From the NCBI RefSeq assembly GCF_001949145.1, contig NW_019091358.1, positions 2,225,553-2,287,552 on the forward strand: a stretch of DNA of 62,000 nt, written 5' to 3'. Below the pieces are notes generated by a model. The model saw nothing but the letters and a program-made list of their open reading frames with translations. It had not been told where the DNA came from and made no database searches. The position numbers were made by a program, and so were the translations under genes. The DNA comes from Acanthaster planci (lineage: Eukaryota; Echinodermata; Asteroidea; Valvatida; Acanthasteridae). Each line of letters opens with the position of its first letter. Position 1 is the first letter of the stretch. Positions 1 through 12,789 of this stretch are shown in pieces.

Positions 1-1420
1 CTTACATTTTCGATACCAAAAAGGATTCCAACCGTGTTCGGGTTTCATTTCTTCTAAGTTATCTCATTATAACAGCAGCAGCGTATTCTAGTCACTGGTT
101 AGAGTTCTGAAGTAACAGATCCAGGGGTGGTACAGTCAGGCTGCAGGCAGACTTCGAAAACAAAATCCCTTTTTTGGGGGGGGGTAATTTTGTTTTGTGG
201 GAATAACTCAAAAGGTCATCGGTTAACGCACAGGAGACTGAAATGAAAGGGAAAGACTAAGGACCATCAAATAATTTAAAATGTGTTTCAGATTACCCGG
301 GGATGTTGGTATGCATGTTACTGGACCCTGTGCACGCTGAATTTACACTGTGAATGGATTACACCTAAAGTGTCTGAAATGGTAACGAGCGCCCTCTTGC
401 AGTCGTGTTTTGTTTTTTGGTTTTTTAATGTCAACAAGATGACGACGGACCTATTCAAACAATCGTGGCGAATTTGGAAGCAGCGACAAATGCGTTTGTC
501 GTCTGAGTTAAGCCCGGGAAAGCAAACAACTTGTACCTGGGTTCATACTGCGTTGTTTGCACTGTCACGGGGTTTTGTTTTAAAGCACTGCCGCCCCAGC
601 TGAGCTTTTATCCAGAGCAAAACCTGATTTTACACAAGCCGTGAAAATGAATCACATGCAGTGCAGACTCAGCCCTGTACGGCCATGCTCCCGCATAAGG
701 AATGGTAGAAATTTACCTTCATTTTTTTGCTTTTTATCTTTCTAATTTGTTTGTCTATGATTGTGTTTGTGTCATTAGATGTGTTGTGTAAGACTTCAAA
801 CTAATAATTTGCTCCAGCAAATTGTCAAATCTTTATCTTTAGGTCAATGACTTGTTTTTGCAGTAGAACAAGAAATGATCATTGGGGTCGACTCGCAAGA
901 TGCTGAATATTGCACGTGCCAAAAAGAATTTCCCATTGTATGAGCAGAATAAAATTGGTTGAAGCCGTCCCCGATGAATCGAGATGTGATTTGGGGATTA
1001 AAAGTTGATCGCCGGGACCCAATACCTGCACGTGCTGCATCACATAGTTTGGATCTCTGGAGTTGTCAGACGATCGGTAATTATCAGAGGTAGCTCCTCG
1101 AATATCGCTACTTTGCCCAACAGCGAAGAGGGATACGAAATCCTATCTCATTTTCCCCTATAACAACGAAACATGAAACAGCCAAGCACGTTTATGAACA
1201 ATTGACAACAACATTCCTTTTCTTCGTATCAAACATTTCGATGTAATGTTGAGGAATCATTAAAAACAATAGGGTCTATTAATGGTGCTGGTGCGGGCCT
1301 GGTTGATTACAAAAATTATGAACATTACATCAACCTCTTCATTCTTTCTTGAAATAACTCCACAAAACGATAATATAATATATACGTGAAACTAATTTTT
1401 CTCAGTCCCAAACGCAATAC
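1..1420. other. Non-coding stretch, no recognisable gene
   Basis: No open frame here resembles a known protein. The longest, about 106 codons at 283-603 on the plus strand, has no domain, signal peptide or repeat and looks like a chance frame. A G-run follows a T-run near 173-186. Nothing else could be assigned. Confidence 0.6.
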
Positions 1421-1572
1421 GGCCGTTTCACAATAGTGCGCCAAAAAGAGTCTGCAACGCGTTGGCCAATCACAATGCGCGAAATTTGTCGACCCAGTGC
1501 GCGTTTGGAAAAGATTGACAAATTTCGCGCGTTACGATTGGCCAACAAGTAGCAAACTCTTGTGAATCGCCA
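1421..1572. mobile_element. Small palindromic MITE-like element
   Basis: Two arms of about 70 and 60 bases face each other around a spacer of some 25 bases. Paired blocks seen directly are GTTGGCCAAT (1,461-1,470) with ATTGGCCAAC (1,537-1,546), and GCGCGAAATTTGTC (1,477-1,490) with its exact reverse complement at 1,517-1,530. The outer ends, GGCCGTTTCACAAT on the left and the complement of GGCGATTCACAA on the right, are also similar. There is no coding capacity, so this is most like a miniature inverted-repeat DNA transposon. A related end sits at 39,701-39,730. Target-site duplications were not resolved. Confidence 0.6.
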
Positions 1573-1689
1573 ATATTCTTATCCATGCCATTTTAATGGT
1601 TACTACTCCAAGAGTACAGTGAGAAAGTTTCGACTTGGTAATAGCATCAGACAAAATTGGATTCATATCCGTAGCTATATCGTCTGGCC

Positions 1690-2800
1690 TACTTGCTTGC
1701 ACCTCACTGGCTTATAGTGAAGCTTGATGTTAACCGCGTCTTAATGAAGAATTACGAATTGTCTCTGATTGGATGTAAAACAATAAACTAACTCTTAATG
1801 CTTCGAAAACCAAGGTCATGGCTTTTGGTACATCTCAATAAAATCAAAGATAATCTGAATGTTGGAATCGGAGAATTCGGGAGAAAGTGACTTAGTTCAA
1901 CTATCTTGGTGTATGGTTTGACCAGTATCTTAGATGGGATACTCTTATTGATAAAAGAGCTGTTAAAATCTCTCAGATACTTAGAGTGATGAAACGATTG
2001 AGTTGGTATGTGGACCAGCACACCCGTTATACTTTGTATAATGTTCTCGTTCTGCCTCACATTGACCATCCACCCCGAGTTGAAGGGCACCCCCCAAGCG
2101 GCAAAAGAACGACAGATGGAAGTAAGTTTTCCTAGCGGGTTCTTGCACGCGTTCTGCGTGTATGCACACGCACTCATCGTGTTCCGCGTCAAACGCACCA
2201 TTGATCACCATTATAAACGCGCAGCTATACGGTGAGTACCTTCTAGAAAAAAAAGCACGCCCTCATTTGTTCCTCTCGGAGCGGATTGTTGTACAGTCTA
2301 GATCTAGACTCAAGCAGTCATTAAACATGTAAATAGAATTCAGGTTATCCAAACCAGGCAGTAAGACTAGCACTTGGCTACAGGGTTAGAGATGCACATA
2401 TTAATGATTTATATAATGAATTGAAGTGGATGCAGGTTCGGCAGTGGGCTGAGTATTTTAGAAATATTCTCATGTACAAGTGCATTCATGGAATGTCCCC
2501 TGAGTACTTATCATCTGAATACGATCTGAAATTAGTAATCACGCTTACAACACAAGATTCAATAATATTTTCTTTGCCAGCTGTAAGAGCAGAGATTGAT
2601 AGATGTTCCTTGAAATTCTTTGAAGCCAGGCCATGGAATGACCTTCCATCTGCCATGAAAACCTTGCCTACGATCGTCAGTTTTTAAAAGCAAATCCAGG
2701 CAAATACAAATTCAGATAATTAACAGACAGTATGAATTATTTGCCAAACTATGTCGTTGAACCGATTAATCACATCATGTCATCTTATGAATAATAATAG
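1690..2800 (+). mobile_element. Decayed CR1/L2-type LINE, RT 3' half, split by an insertion
   Basis: The plus strand carries the back half of a non-LTR retrotransposon reverse transcriptase in pieces. At about 1,741-1,845 it reads like the palm/thumb segment, with LTLNASKTKVMAFG after a stop codon. About 1,900-2,068 gives the FNYLGV-type motif and then WYVDQHTRYTLYNVLVLPHID. From 2,338 the frame resumes with LALGYRVRDAHINDLYNELK, WMQVRQWAEYF and CIHGMSPEYL, and ends with ARPWNDLP and a short basic tail near 2,790. This order and these motifs are typical of the C-terminal part of CR1/L2-like LINE proteins. Several stops and frameshifts make it a dead copy. Foreign sequence separates the two halves (about 2,070-2,335). 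The 5' half and ORF1 are absent. Confidence 0.8.
2070..2335. other. Insertion of about 265 bp inside the LINE copy
   Basis: The reverse-transcriptase reading frame stops making sense just after the LPHID motif at about 2,068 and resumes at about 2,338. The sequence between is richer in C and G and encodes nothing LINE-like. No terminal inverted repeat, poly-A tail or target duplication is obvious, so it may be a small insertion or a local rearrangement. Confidence 0.4.
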
Positions 2801-5154
2801 TGTGTGATCCCAACACCATGTGTTCTAAAGGTCTGCCAATGAGCTCATTTTTTTGTGTATTTATTTATTGACGTTTGTAATTTAAGTTTGATTTATTTAC
2901 AAGTTTCACTCTTTCCCGTATTAATGTTAGATGTAACTTCACTGTGAGTAAAACTTTTTTGCTATGCTTTTTATGTATAATGGTTTCTATAATAATTTTT
3001 ACTTGTATTATAATTGAATTATAATTGATGGCCTCTATGGAATGCTGTGCATTGATGGAGCTTACCCTGTTTTACATAAGACTTAAGTGAATTTACATCT
3101 GCGACTTTGCGTGCAAGGAAATTTAGGAAGACTCTACATGCAAACAGCGATCCTCATATCAACGCTACGTAAATTCAGTGAATAGATATATTACTGAGGT
3201 AGGGATTATATGCTCGCTTTCTGGATCGTAGCTCTCTGTGGTTCAGCTAAGCAAGATTTACAGTCCCTGGAAGAAAAAACTTCAGAAACGTATATTCTCC
3301 CTTGCTAGTCTCCGGTATCTAAATGAGACATGAATGTGTTGATGAGAAGGCAATGAAACCAACCATTAATCGTATTAGCTTTTTTTAGTCACTTTTTTTC
3401 AATATATATTGGTATTCGTTTTTGTTTCATTGCCGATATAGTTGCGTAAACATTCCCTTCCTTTCGGACAGATGCATCTTTGGGAAATATTTGTTCCATC
3501 TCCATCCAGTACAGTCCTTGTTTAGCTCCGGGACGACATTTGCTGGTACTGTTGCAGTGAAATGGTCGAGGGAGCGTGCTTGGTAAGTTGAGCGTGAGGC
3601 TTCAGCATCAGCGCATAATTCAAGAGCATTATTCCTACTTATGCTGTCATGAGATTTATCGGAAGATTGCTGTCCTTTTGTTCTTTGCGACTCCTCAGTT
3701 CCGCTTGGCATGTGTTACTGTTTTCGTTGTATCATTTAACCTGAATTTCCTTGAAGAACCTCAACTTTTACACGCGGGCGTTTATAAGAGGATTGTGGAC
3801 GGACAAGTGACAGAAATGCGGCTTATACTGGCGAGTGGAACTTGGTGTTTTCACCTAGCTTAAAGGGAAAAGTTGCCTCGTCACGAGTTTCTGAAAATGT
3901 GGAGTTTTGCCCACGCTGTTTGACAACTTTGTCTTGCTGCGTAGACGAAATCCGGAAGCAGGAGTGTAAATGACCAACAGGCTTCTAAGTTGAAGAACCA
4001 ATGAAGAGTTGTTTTAATGCAACTCGTGGCCAAACACCCAATTTAACCTTATTTTGGAGCCCTTGTGGTTTCTACGTGCTGACCAAATTTCCATAATTTT
4101 ATTCATGAGTAATCTTGGGTTGCCATTCTGAGCAGAACCCTCTCCATCAAAGCTATTTCCCCACAACTTTTTAATATTTTGTTGTAAATTTTAATCTCGT
4201 TGATAATTAACTGTGTAAGTACATGTCAGTTAGTCAATAAGTGAAAATGTGTTCGATAAACGAATTTTGGACTCAAAGTTTTGAAATTGAACAAATAGTT
4301 ACCATGACAACAGCGCCCTGAGCTGTCCGGAAAGACGTGGAAATTATTAAATTATTAAGAATATAACATTTCAGTACCGGGAAGTGTGAAGCGTCTCTGA
4401 CTTTTCAACCACAAATCATTGTTTGGGTCATTTGAATCGTCTCCAGTTTGTCTGCCAAAGTAATCAATAAAACAAAGTAAGGGCTTCAATGGACGTGCAA
4501 GTTTTATCAGACTGTTTAGCTCATTAGATCGCATAGTTTGAAAAAAAAATTAAATAAACAATTCCTTCCGATTCATTCATTAATTCAGTTTATCATTACA
4601 ACCATGTGGTATGTTTTCGACTGTTAAAGTATGACGTCATTGCAACAGGCATTTCAAAATGACAATGAGAGTGGTGTAATGCCTTTGCATACTTGGATCT
4701 TATTTAAAATCTGTCAGTGACATATCAGACCTACACAGAGTGCTATTTTTATCTCTGAAGGAGCAATAATACTACAACACGTAGCCATCTTCCACGAAAA
4801 CAGAGATTCAATATCTGGAATGACCATTCTACATTTAATTTTTATTTTTCATCCTTATTAATTATTTTTTTAACCTCTCTCTTTTTATAGTTGACACCAT
4901 AACAGTTTTGCAAAAGGAGGGATTCAAATGATAAAAATAAACTATATGATGCACGAGGAACCTTTTTCGAACTATTATTCCTGTTGGAGATATCTGCAAC
5001 GACAACCAATTTATACAGGTCCATCAACAGCAGTTTTTAAAGGACTGCACCTGCACGGGAACAAGACAATTCATCTATCTATCAAAATACATCTTGAAAA
5101 ATAGTTCGCGGTACCCGCTGCTTCATTTGACTCGGACCGGCCAGCCGACCCCGG
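2801..5154. other. AT-rich non-coding stretch
   Basis: The first 250 bases are probably the 3' untranslated tail of the LINE just upstream: very AT-rich, no frame. Past that I see no gene. Opposed frames of about 95 codons near 3,427-3,863 overlap each other on the two strands and match nothing I know. Confidence 0.5.
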
Positions 5155-5335
5155 CAAGCTCGGTGGTCGAGTGGTCAAAACATCTGCACTAGTAAGCAGG
5201 AGGTCGTGGGTTCGAGTCCCACCCGAGTAAGCTTTTGAGGTTATTTCGCAAACTCTCGGACAAGCACTGAGCATACAGTGCTTATTGATATACGTTGGGT
5301 AAGGGCAAAACCTGTTATATATAAGATTATTCTTA
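5155..5335 (+). mobile_element. tRNA-derived SINE
   Basis: A tRNA-like head spans about 5,158-5,228. It has an A box TGGTCGAGTGG at 5,164-5,174 and a perfect B box GGTTCGAGTCC at 5,209-5,219, the two internal RNA polymerase III promoter elements. The ends CTCGG and CCGAG can pair as a short acceptor stem, but the anticodon arm is irregular, so this is not a functional tRNA. A unique body follows, containing a small hairpin (AAGCACTG at 5,262-5,269 with CAGTGCTT at 5,276-5,283) and then AT-rich sequence. Head, body and AT-rich tail are the layout of a SINE. The right boundary is approximate. Confidence 0.65.
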
Positions 5336-8300
5336 TTAACGTTTGGTCACGTGGCTATGGCGGCTTTAAATCAAACATATCTCTAAAGTAGTCTGATTCA
5401 TTTGGTCAGCACTAAGTTTAATTCATGTATATATCGACCTGTATTCTCGTTACCTGCGCGAATCCTAGGTATACATTGGGCACCTAAATGACTTGTAAAT
5501 AATTTGCTTGATTTATTTAATATTTCATAACCGTACTCACAGGGACTGGGTAATTACTCGAAGTGTTAGAATTTGTTGCTTTAAGCCTATGCGGTATAGC
5601 TCAAGATAACACGGTAGCTTCTTTGTGCGAAACAGTCACTGAACTGTGTGGCACGTGCAAAGTATTCCAACCATTAGGCCTAGTATTTAGGTTCTTTTCT
5701 CATGTGTGGGGCAATTTTATTGTGGTTTGTGTCTGGTAAGTATTTCCCATGGATATTCTGCCCGTTAATCAAAATATCCTTCCAAGTAAATTCAAATTTT
5801 CTAATCTGTGAAGTTTTGCACTTTTGAAAGCACTTTGAAGCATGTAAATTATAATAACTCTTACAATCATTTCTATGTCTACAGTTTGCAAGCAAGTTTA
5901 GAGCATGTTTTATTTTGTTGTCTTATTTTTTATTTTGTTGTTTGAGCATACGTGGTTCAGCTGAAGCGCCTGGGTACATTTTGCATTGTCACTGTTCCTG
6001 CACGTATTTATTGACGTCTTTTGGCATGTTTCCTCAGACTTTCTTTTAACTACATCCTAGTCCCCATCATCTCATTTTCAGAAGCTGCATTTGCCGTCTG
6101 GCTACATCCATTAAATTCGAATATCATCAATAATTAGTTGATTTGCCCTTCTCCCTACGTCCGATTTGCCATTTCCCTTTCTGAGACCAATGCATGCTTT
6201 GTGCCTGGACACATGCTCTCAAAGGGGATACACATTCAGTATTGCCCACTGGAGATGGGAAAGCCTCACTTTTGAGGAGTTGCCACTGATGAAATTGAAA
6301 ACACCTGGGCTCTCAACTTGTGACCCCTGACCCTTGCGTCATATATATTCATTACCGTGGGTGATGCCTGATCTAAGGGTGCACCACAGCAAATAATTTC
6401 CATTAGACAGCAGTGATAAATGTACTTCACAAATATTTTTAAAATACTCACAATTCTAACAGGTATTCAGGCTGCACAGAAAACAATGTTCAAAATGTCC
6501 ACTTTCATTTTCCTTTCAATTTTTACTGGGGTGGCCGTTGTGTTTTTGAGAGATTCTCACCCAAAGCCGACCACCTCTAAAATGAAGGACATTTCACTGC
6601 CCGGAAAAGTAGCCAAATTGAAAATGTATCCTTCTGCAAAACGGCTAGTGACACTTTCGGACCTGATTGCATCCAAATTTCTCAGAATCGGAAACCCTGA
6701 GTCTGGGCCAGAGGTTCAGTGCCATATATTTCTTCAATTCCTAAATTCCACGGCTCTCAGGACCCTCTAATATAGAATAGTTTGATCGCATAACTTTTAT
6801 TAATAAGCTCGGCTGACATATTTCTGACCTATTTATGTGGGTGCACCCCTAAGAATTTTTAAATCGAAGATTTTGTTATTCATCTTGCGTAAAATCTATT
6901 GGTTACAGGGCGTTCGAAGCGCGGAACAACATCCGCGGGGTCATGGTGGGAAACAGGCATGACAGGTTCTCATTCCCTTAAAGGAGCATTTTCCAATTTA
7001 CCTGAGAGCAATGCGCCTCCTTGACAATGTAGCATTGCGGAATCATGAAAAAATTTCATCCAGGAACGCAGTCGACTCCTGTCCGTCACAATGAAACAAG
7101 TAGGCCTACATGATGATGCATGTGCGTGCTGCCGTGCTTAATGGCCACACTTTCAAGTCAGTTTACACGTCAGTGAAAGTCTAAAAACTCCAAACTTAGT
7201 CGACTCAGTAATAATTACATGTATAAGCAAAGAAGAAATTCAAACGCGGGAGGTCATGAGTCGAAATCCTACATTTTGTTGACGCATATCCTTTTCACCA
7301 GGCTGCTCGGAAGCAACCACCATGTTTGGATCATACCATTATGCTCTAAGGGTTTATTTCCTGTTCCACACATCACACCCGGGTTCCTATAGTTTCCTTT
7401 TCTTGAATTTCTGTCGGTATATTTTAGCTGCTTTTAGGTTTACCCGTTCTTTAACGGAGACTCCCACAACATCTGCGAACACTAAACACTAGAAATTGGC
7501 GTCTGCTAAAGTGAAGTGCGAAGAGAAATGAACTCTTATATGATGGTCGGCCGACCATCGTAAAAGAAGAGAACTAACACTCTGTTGTTTTTTTTTCGAA
7601 AACTATAGCATCCTGGGCGGGAATATTTATAGACTGTTTGAGGTTGTTAAGTAATTTCTTTCAAGTAAGATATTTCAAATCATACTTTAGTCCGATTTAG
7701 AGGATTTTACCAATATAATGGTGTGCACTACCTTATGACCAGGAATAATGGTTAGGTATCTCAAAATAGACTTCACCCTCTTCTTGATTAATTACAAGTG
7801 GCTAAGTTTACACCTCATTCTGAAAATGCCCACTGAAGTCGTGTAACCGCCCTTTTTTATTGCTATTGTTAATGCTGCAGCAAAGATATCAAGTTTCGTT
7901 TCGTCTTACATATATAGATAATGCGCAATAATGTGCTCTTTCGCACGGCTTCCGCGCTGACAAAAAGGCAAATTGACCTCCGTGTGTTGGGGCCGAATCA
8001 TGAAGAGAAGCATATCACGCCATATATTACGCAGGCAGCTGACGGAGTCTCACCTGCAATTAAAATTTGATGTCAGATCGCTGCCATAGGATGGCCTATA
8101 CACTAACTGTGCACATGCCCGGTGAATTAGACCTGCTGAGTGATAACTGTTGGATTTTGTGATATGTGAAATGCGATGTCTAAAATGCTGTGGGTAACAC
8201 TTTTCAGTAGTTCTCCTCTGTCAGTCTAAAGCGAACCACCAAGGCGTTTCTTTGAACTTTTGTCTTGGTGATTCTTAACTAATTAACCGAGATCGAGACA

Positions 8301-10067
8301 GACTAACCCACTTTGTTAGTATCTCATTTTTTGAGGGGGAGGGGGAAATTCGTTTTGCTGTATTTGTTGTTGGGATGAGCCACCATCAGTGACTTTAAGG
8401 CCTTCACTGATTCAAAGTATCATGCATGAAAGTGTACCAGGTGCATATGAAAGTTTAGCTCCGCGTATTACTTTCAATTGCAAACGTGAAGCATCGTCAT
8501 GGGTTGAGAAATCCTGTATCATTGACCTGTGTAACAACATGCCCGAAACGTGTGAAATGGACCCTATAATGCATACGCAAGTGAAACTTCAAATCCGCTG
8601 CTAAACTCTCAAGATGGTTCGCTCTTGGTATTATATGAATATTTGATTTCTTTTTTAGAGTTCATTTCTTGCTTATGATGTTCCTTTTTGTTATAGGAAC
8701 AGTGTCCTTCAACTTTTGCCAAACTACACCAGGCAGACTGATGAATACCATAAAATACAAATCAAATTGTGTTCCCAGTGGGTTGCGCTTCCCTGCAGCT
8801 TTTGGAGGCAGCTATGTGTTTCGTTATTCCCAATGTAGATAGGTATACATAACAATAACGACCTCCTAACAGGAAAAATCGCATTTCGGTAAATTGATTC
8901 ATCATACTGACCTCAGTGGTCATCGGGCACCCCGAGCAGGAAATAAAATATTATTCACGGAGATATTTCTACAGTAATAAAAGAGATATCCCTATTTTTG
9001 ATTAAATGCCAACTTTTCTCCCAGAGGTATAGAAACCTTGGAGTAAATATTTCCATGCCGCTTGTATTCCTCAGAGACCGTGTTCGTAGGAGGTATTATA
9101 TGTCTAAAACACTTCTCATTTTGCGAATTTGAATCACACTTCATTGATTAAGACCTTAGTAACCCCTGTGTCGACTTAACACACTCTGCCGCGCGCGTTG
9201 AGAAATCCCTGAATCGCCTTAGTTGTACCTCGCTAATGGAAGCAAAGTGGTTCACGAATCCTATTTTAAGAATACACATCTATACTTCTCTGCAAGAGGT
9301 GCCTTTGGGATACCGTGCTTTGTTGGGTCTGTATGCTTTGTAATAAAATTCATTAAGTGGCGACCTTTCAGGCAGGAATACAGAAATAAACTTTCACCGA
9401 AATATTTTAAAGTGCCCTTTCACTCACCACGTCAAGCACAATGTCACTGGACGTAATTACAGGCTGGTGTACAGAGTATTTTAAGCAGAAAATGCAATAA
9501 AGTTCTATTATGCCATGTCCAAAAACTTAGTGAGGCGTTGCTGAGTCCCAGAACGAGCAGTCTGTCTTACGTTTTAATTAGTAGTGGCGTCGGAAGACAG
9601 AAACCAAAGAGAAGATCAACTGTTCCTGTCCATGTTTCGACATCGTCGATAGCATGTAGATGGACAGAACACAAAAAAGGTGAGTGAAAAGCATGTGCAG
9701 AAGTTAATCTTTTTAGGCCCGCAGGTTTGCCCTTGGCTCGGCAGGCTGTCTGTTAACCCGTCGCTGTTAGGTCTCGTGGGCCAACATTTGGCCTATTTCC
9801 ACGGGGGAAACAGAAGAAACAAACACCATTGAAATATCGGAACATATTTTTTTTCTTCGTCTCTCTGGGTGATAGAGTGGGCTGGAAGGCGTTCTCTAAA
9901 TCAATAAGTTTCGTCGTTTTTGCTCCATTGCAGCGACGACAGCTAAATCTGGTAATCATACTCGGGTTTGCTACTTAAGACACTGAACATTTTTTTTAAT
10001 TGCCGAATCTATGCGTCTGATGAATCAGATATTTGAAGTGGCAATAATGTCTCACGACAGTTGCAGC
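5336..10067. other. Non-coding stretch with a decayed SINE trace
   Basis: No convincing coding sequence. The longest frame (plus, 6,420-6,770, 116 codons) has one hydrophobic stretch near its start but no recognisable domain. At 7,246-7,271 a segment resembles the B-box region of the SINE at 5.2 kb, with scattered changes, and may be an older copy. An 18-bp perfect palindrome lies at 7,542-7,559. Confidence 0.5.
7542..7559. repeat. Perfect 18-bp palindrome
   Basis: GATGGTCGGCCGACCATC equals its own reverse complement and is GC-rich in an AT-rich setting. It could be a symmetrical protein-binding site or chance. No partner copy was noticed. Confidence 0.5.
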
Positions 10068-10196
10068 TGTATTGTGTTGTGTTGAATTGTGTTGTGGTGT
10101 GTCGGTCTTGCTGTGCTGTCTTGTGTTGTCTTGTGTATCGTGTCGTGTCGCCAGTAGACGTGTCGTGTCGTTGTATCGTCTCGTGTTATCTTCAGT
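10068..10196 (+). repeat. Degenerate TGT-rich pentanucleotide repeat
   Basis: The sequence is built from diverged 5-base units such as TGTTG and TGTCG, with almost no A on the plus strand. The lack of stops gives chance frames rich in valine, cysteine and serine here, which should not be read as proteins. Confidence 0.6.
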
Positions 10197-11259
10197 TCAA
10201 GGTGGGTTGGGTCCTGTTGATTTCTGTCCTTGTTCTCAGGTTTTTGTTTGGATTTTGTCTGTTTGTTTTTGGTTTTTTGCCTTGTGAGTGCCTTCCTTTT
10301 CCCTGCCAATATCTGTTCAACATGTCGCCTTCAAAAGAGGCAAGTGAACCCTTCTTGAATCAGCGGTCAGCATTTGGCAATTATAAAACAACGTCGTTGG
10401 TAAAGTATTTCGCCGAAAAGGTAGTACCTTGATTTTGAGGGGGGAAAGGGTTTCCTGCAAGGTGTATCGTTTTACATTACATAGTCACGTTAACTGCCGA
10501 AACCACCCCTCGACCATTTAACTCTTGCACTTATACCTTGAAAGCTCTCAAACGTGTCATGGCTTAATGGCATTATTTTTCAACTGTTGTATAGCATGGC
10601 GGCGGAAGTCTCAACATCACATAAGAGATACGTGACGACCCATTCTCCACAGGAAGGTATTATATATCAGTGCTTACGTCAAAGCTGGCTCATTGCGAAG
10701 AAAAACATAAAACCCCGCATCGAGTTCTCTCACCGATCCCGTTGGCTGTTACAAAATAGAAAACAGTTCTAGTTATCATTAAAAAATATTGTTGGGAACG
10801 TTTTATTTATGTGTACATTGTGGTTTACATGAAGAGAAATTTTATTGGCTATATTGGGCTAATATCATATTTAAAATATGAGTAGTATCCACAATTTACA
10901 TGTTCTCAACAAAATGCACAATGCCGGAATGCAAAGAGGCGATCAAATGAAAACAGAAAAACACTGTCAAAACTGAAAATTTACTCTTCAAATAAAATTA
11001 CGGAATAGAAAAGTATTGTGTACAAGAATATGTTTTGCCTAGAGTCTAACAGGCTGACTAAACTACATGTTTGAGATTGTAAACAGAAGGAAATAGTTTG
11101 ACATGGGCATACATATAGGCCCTATTCTTTTCCAACGCTGGCATTAAATCGGCAAATAAACGAAAAAAAAATAGTATCATCACGTTTCAAAATGAAAGAA
11201 AAAATGTAAAGTGAATTTTATGAACACGTATAATTTTCCATTGTTCTGTAGGAACCCAA
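10197..11259. other. Non-coding stretch
   Basis: AT-rich sequence. No reading frame, RNA gene or repeat stood out to me. Confidence 0.5.
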
Positions 11260-11702
11260 AGCAACCGGGACCAGAGTCCAAATGACTCTAGTCAATGGCT
11301 CTACCCAAGGCCTACTGGATTCGACTCGATTTCCAACGGTTAATGACTCCAATTTACTTGAGTTCCTCATCACGACACCCAACTCGAGTAAAATTTATTA
11401 AGAGTCATCAGAAAATAGAAAATTGCAGAACAGAAATAAAAAAAAAATAGTGACAGCATGTATTATTGATTCAATCTGAGGAAAACTGAATTTTTTTTTA
11501 AATGACCATATGTGCCTTTGAAGCAATACTAGCTGTCACAACAGAATACAATTGCCCAAGATTTTCTCACCACATATGAACAGACCAGTGTTGGACCTAA
11601 TCGCAACCAAAACGAAAGTATTTTCAGACCTCTGGCGAGTTGACGTTTTGATGGGCAAATATAGCGTAAAAGGTTAATTTTGCAAGTTCTAAAAACATAA
11701 AG

Positions 11703-11730
11703 CGTTTTCGAAACGAGTGGATTCGGTTTA
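11703..11730. repeat. Left arm of a 28-bp inverted repeat
   Basis: This segment, with core GAAACGAGTGGATTCGG, recurs inverted at 16,250-16,277 with 26 of 28 bases identical. The arms are 4.5 kb apart. This suggests two related mobile-element ends in opposite orientation. Confidence 0.75.
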
Positions 11731-12789
11731 GATTTTACTTTCGCTGGGTCCAGCCATTTTTGAAACAACGTTCAAAACCACATGTTAAAGCTCTGACTAG
11801 AACCAGCGAAACTGATGTCCACTGTAAAAAAGTTTTTTTACAGCGATTTTGTGCCTGTTAAATGATTTTACATTTCAAGTTACTGTAAATGAACTGAATA
11901 GTGCACAATTGTCTGTTTTTAATCGCTTCTTTGTTTAACAGAAATGCAGTGAATTAACAGGAAATTCGTTTTCAAAATGTACATTCTGTAAAACATTTTG
12001 TTTTTTACACTATTTTCAATGCAAATCCGCTTTTTTTAAATTGTCTAAAAATATGTAAAATTACAATACAATTTGTTTTGTTTTTATTAGTATTCCTTGT
12101 TTCACATAAATATAAACCTTTTTTGGCAACATCTTCATAAACTTCAAGAAGTACCTGCGTTTTTGTCAGAATATGGATGTGTTATTTGATTTTACATTTA
12201 CAATAAACCTATGACTGTTTCCGTGTCCCGATTATTTACAATACTTACACTTCTCTGTTAATTTATAGTTCTATTTGTTAAAGCAGAGCTGACTTACGGT
12301 CCTGCTGTGTTCTTTACGGAATCTGTTTACATTTTTTCAACAAGTTGTCTGCAAACAACGAATAAATCAAGAGCTTTTCACAAGTTTTGCATGCATTTAT
12401 ATCCTGTCTTAATTTCCTCCTATTAATTTTGTTACTGCACATAGCCGAAGTCATAAAATTTGTTCAGACTGTACCCTACAGCTATGAAGTCGTATGGCCC
12501 AGCTTTGAGTTTGGTCGTTGGTTTACTGTTAAATTAGTTGACGTATCCGGATCTACTTTAACAGTTTCTCCTATTTAAATAAGGCCTAGAAATGGCACTA
12601 TTCGGACTCTGGCTTAGTGATGGCGCTCAAAATCCTGAGTGTTATACATGCATCACTTTTAACTCAGTTTAATGCAGGACTGAAGTCGCAGTGTGGAAAC
12701 TTTCCAAGCCGTGGGAAAGTTTTTTACAGTCTCGTTCATTTAACAAGTTTACGGCGCTCTGTGAGTGCCATCCGGCTTGTTCAGATGCT

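Noticed and set aside
5158-5228. Functional tRNA gene
   Set aside because: A and B boxes are perfect, but the acceptor stem is short and the anticodon stem/loop cannot be folded with a normal 5-bp stem and 7-base loop.
5071-5274. Minus-strand frame with GGTRTHDLLLTS
   Set aside because: It is the translated complement of the tRNA-like SINE head; such peptides turn up in many gene predictions but are not proteins.
6420-6770. 116-codon plus-strand frame with a hydrophobic start
   Set aside because: Could mimic a secreted peptide, but has no dibasic-cleavage layout, no cysteine pattern and no recognisable relatives; within chance expectation.
10052-10432. Frames on both strands over the TGT-rich repeat
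   Set aside because: Low-complexity Val/Cys/Ser or Thr/Gln/His translations of a pentanucleotide repeat.
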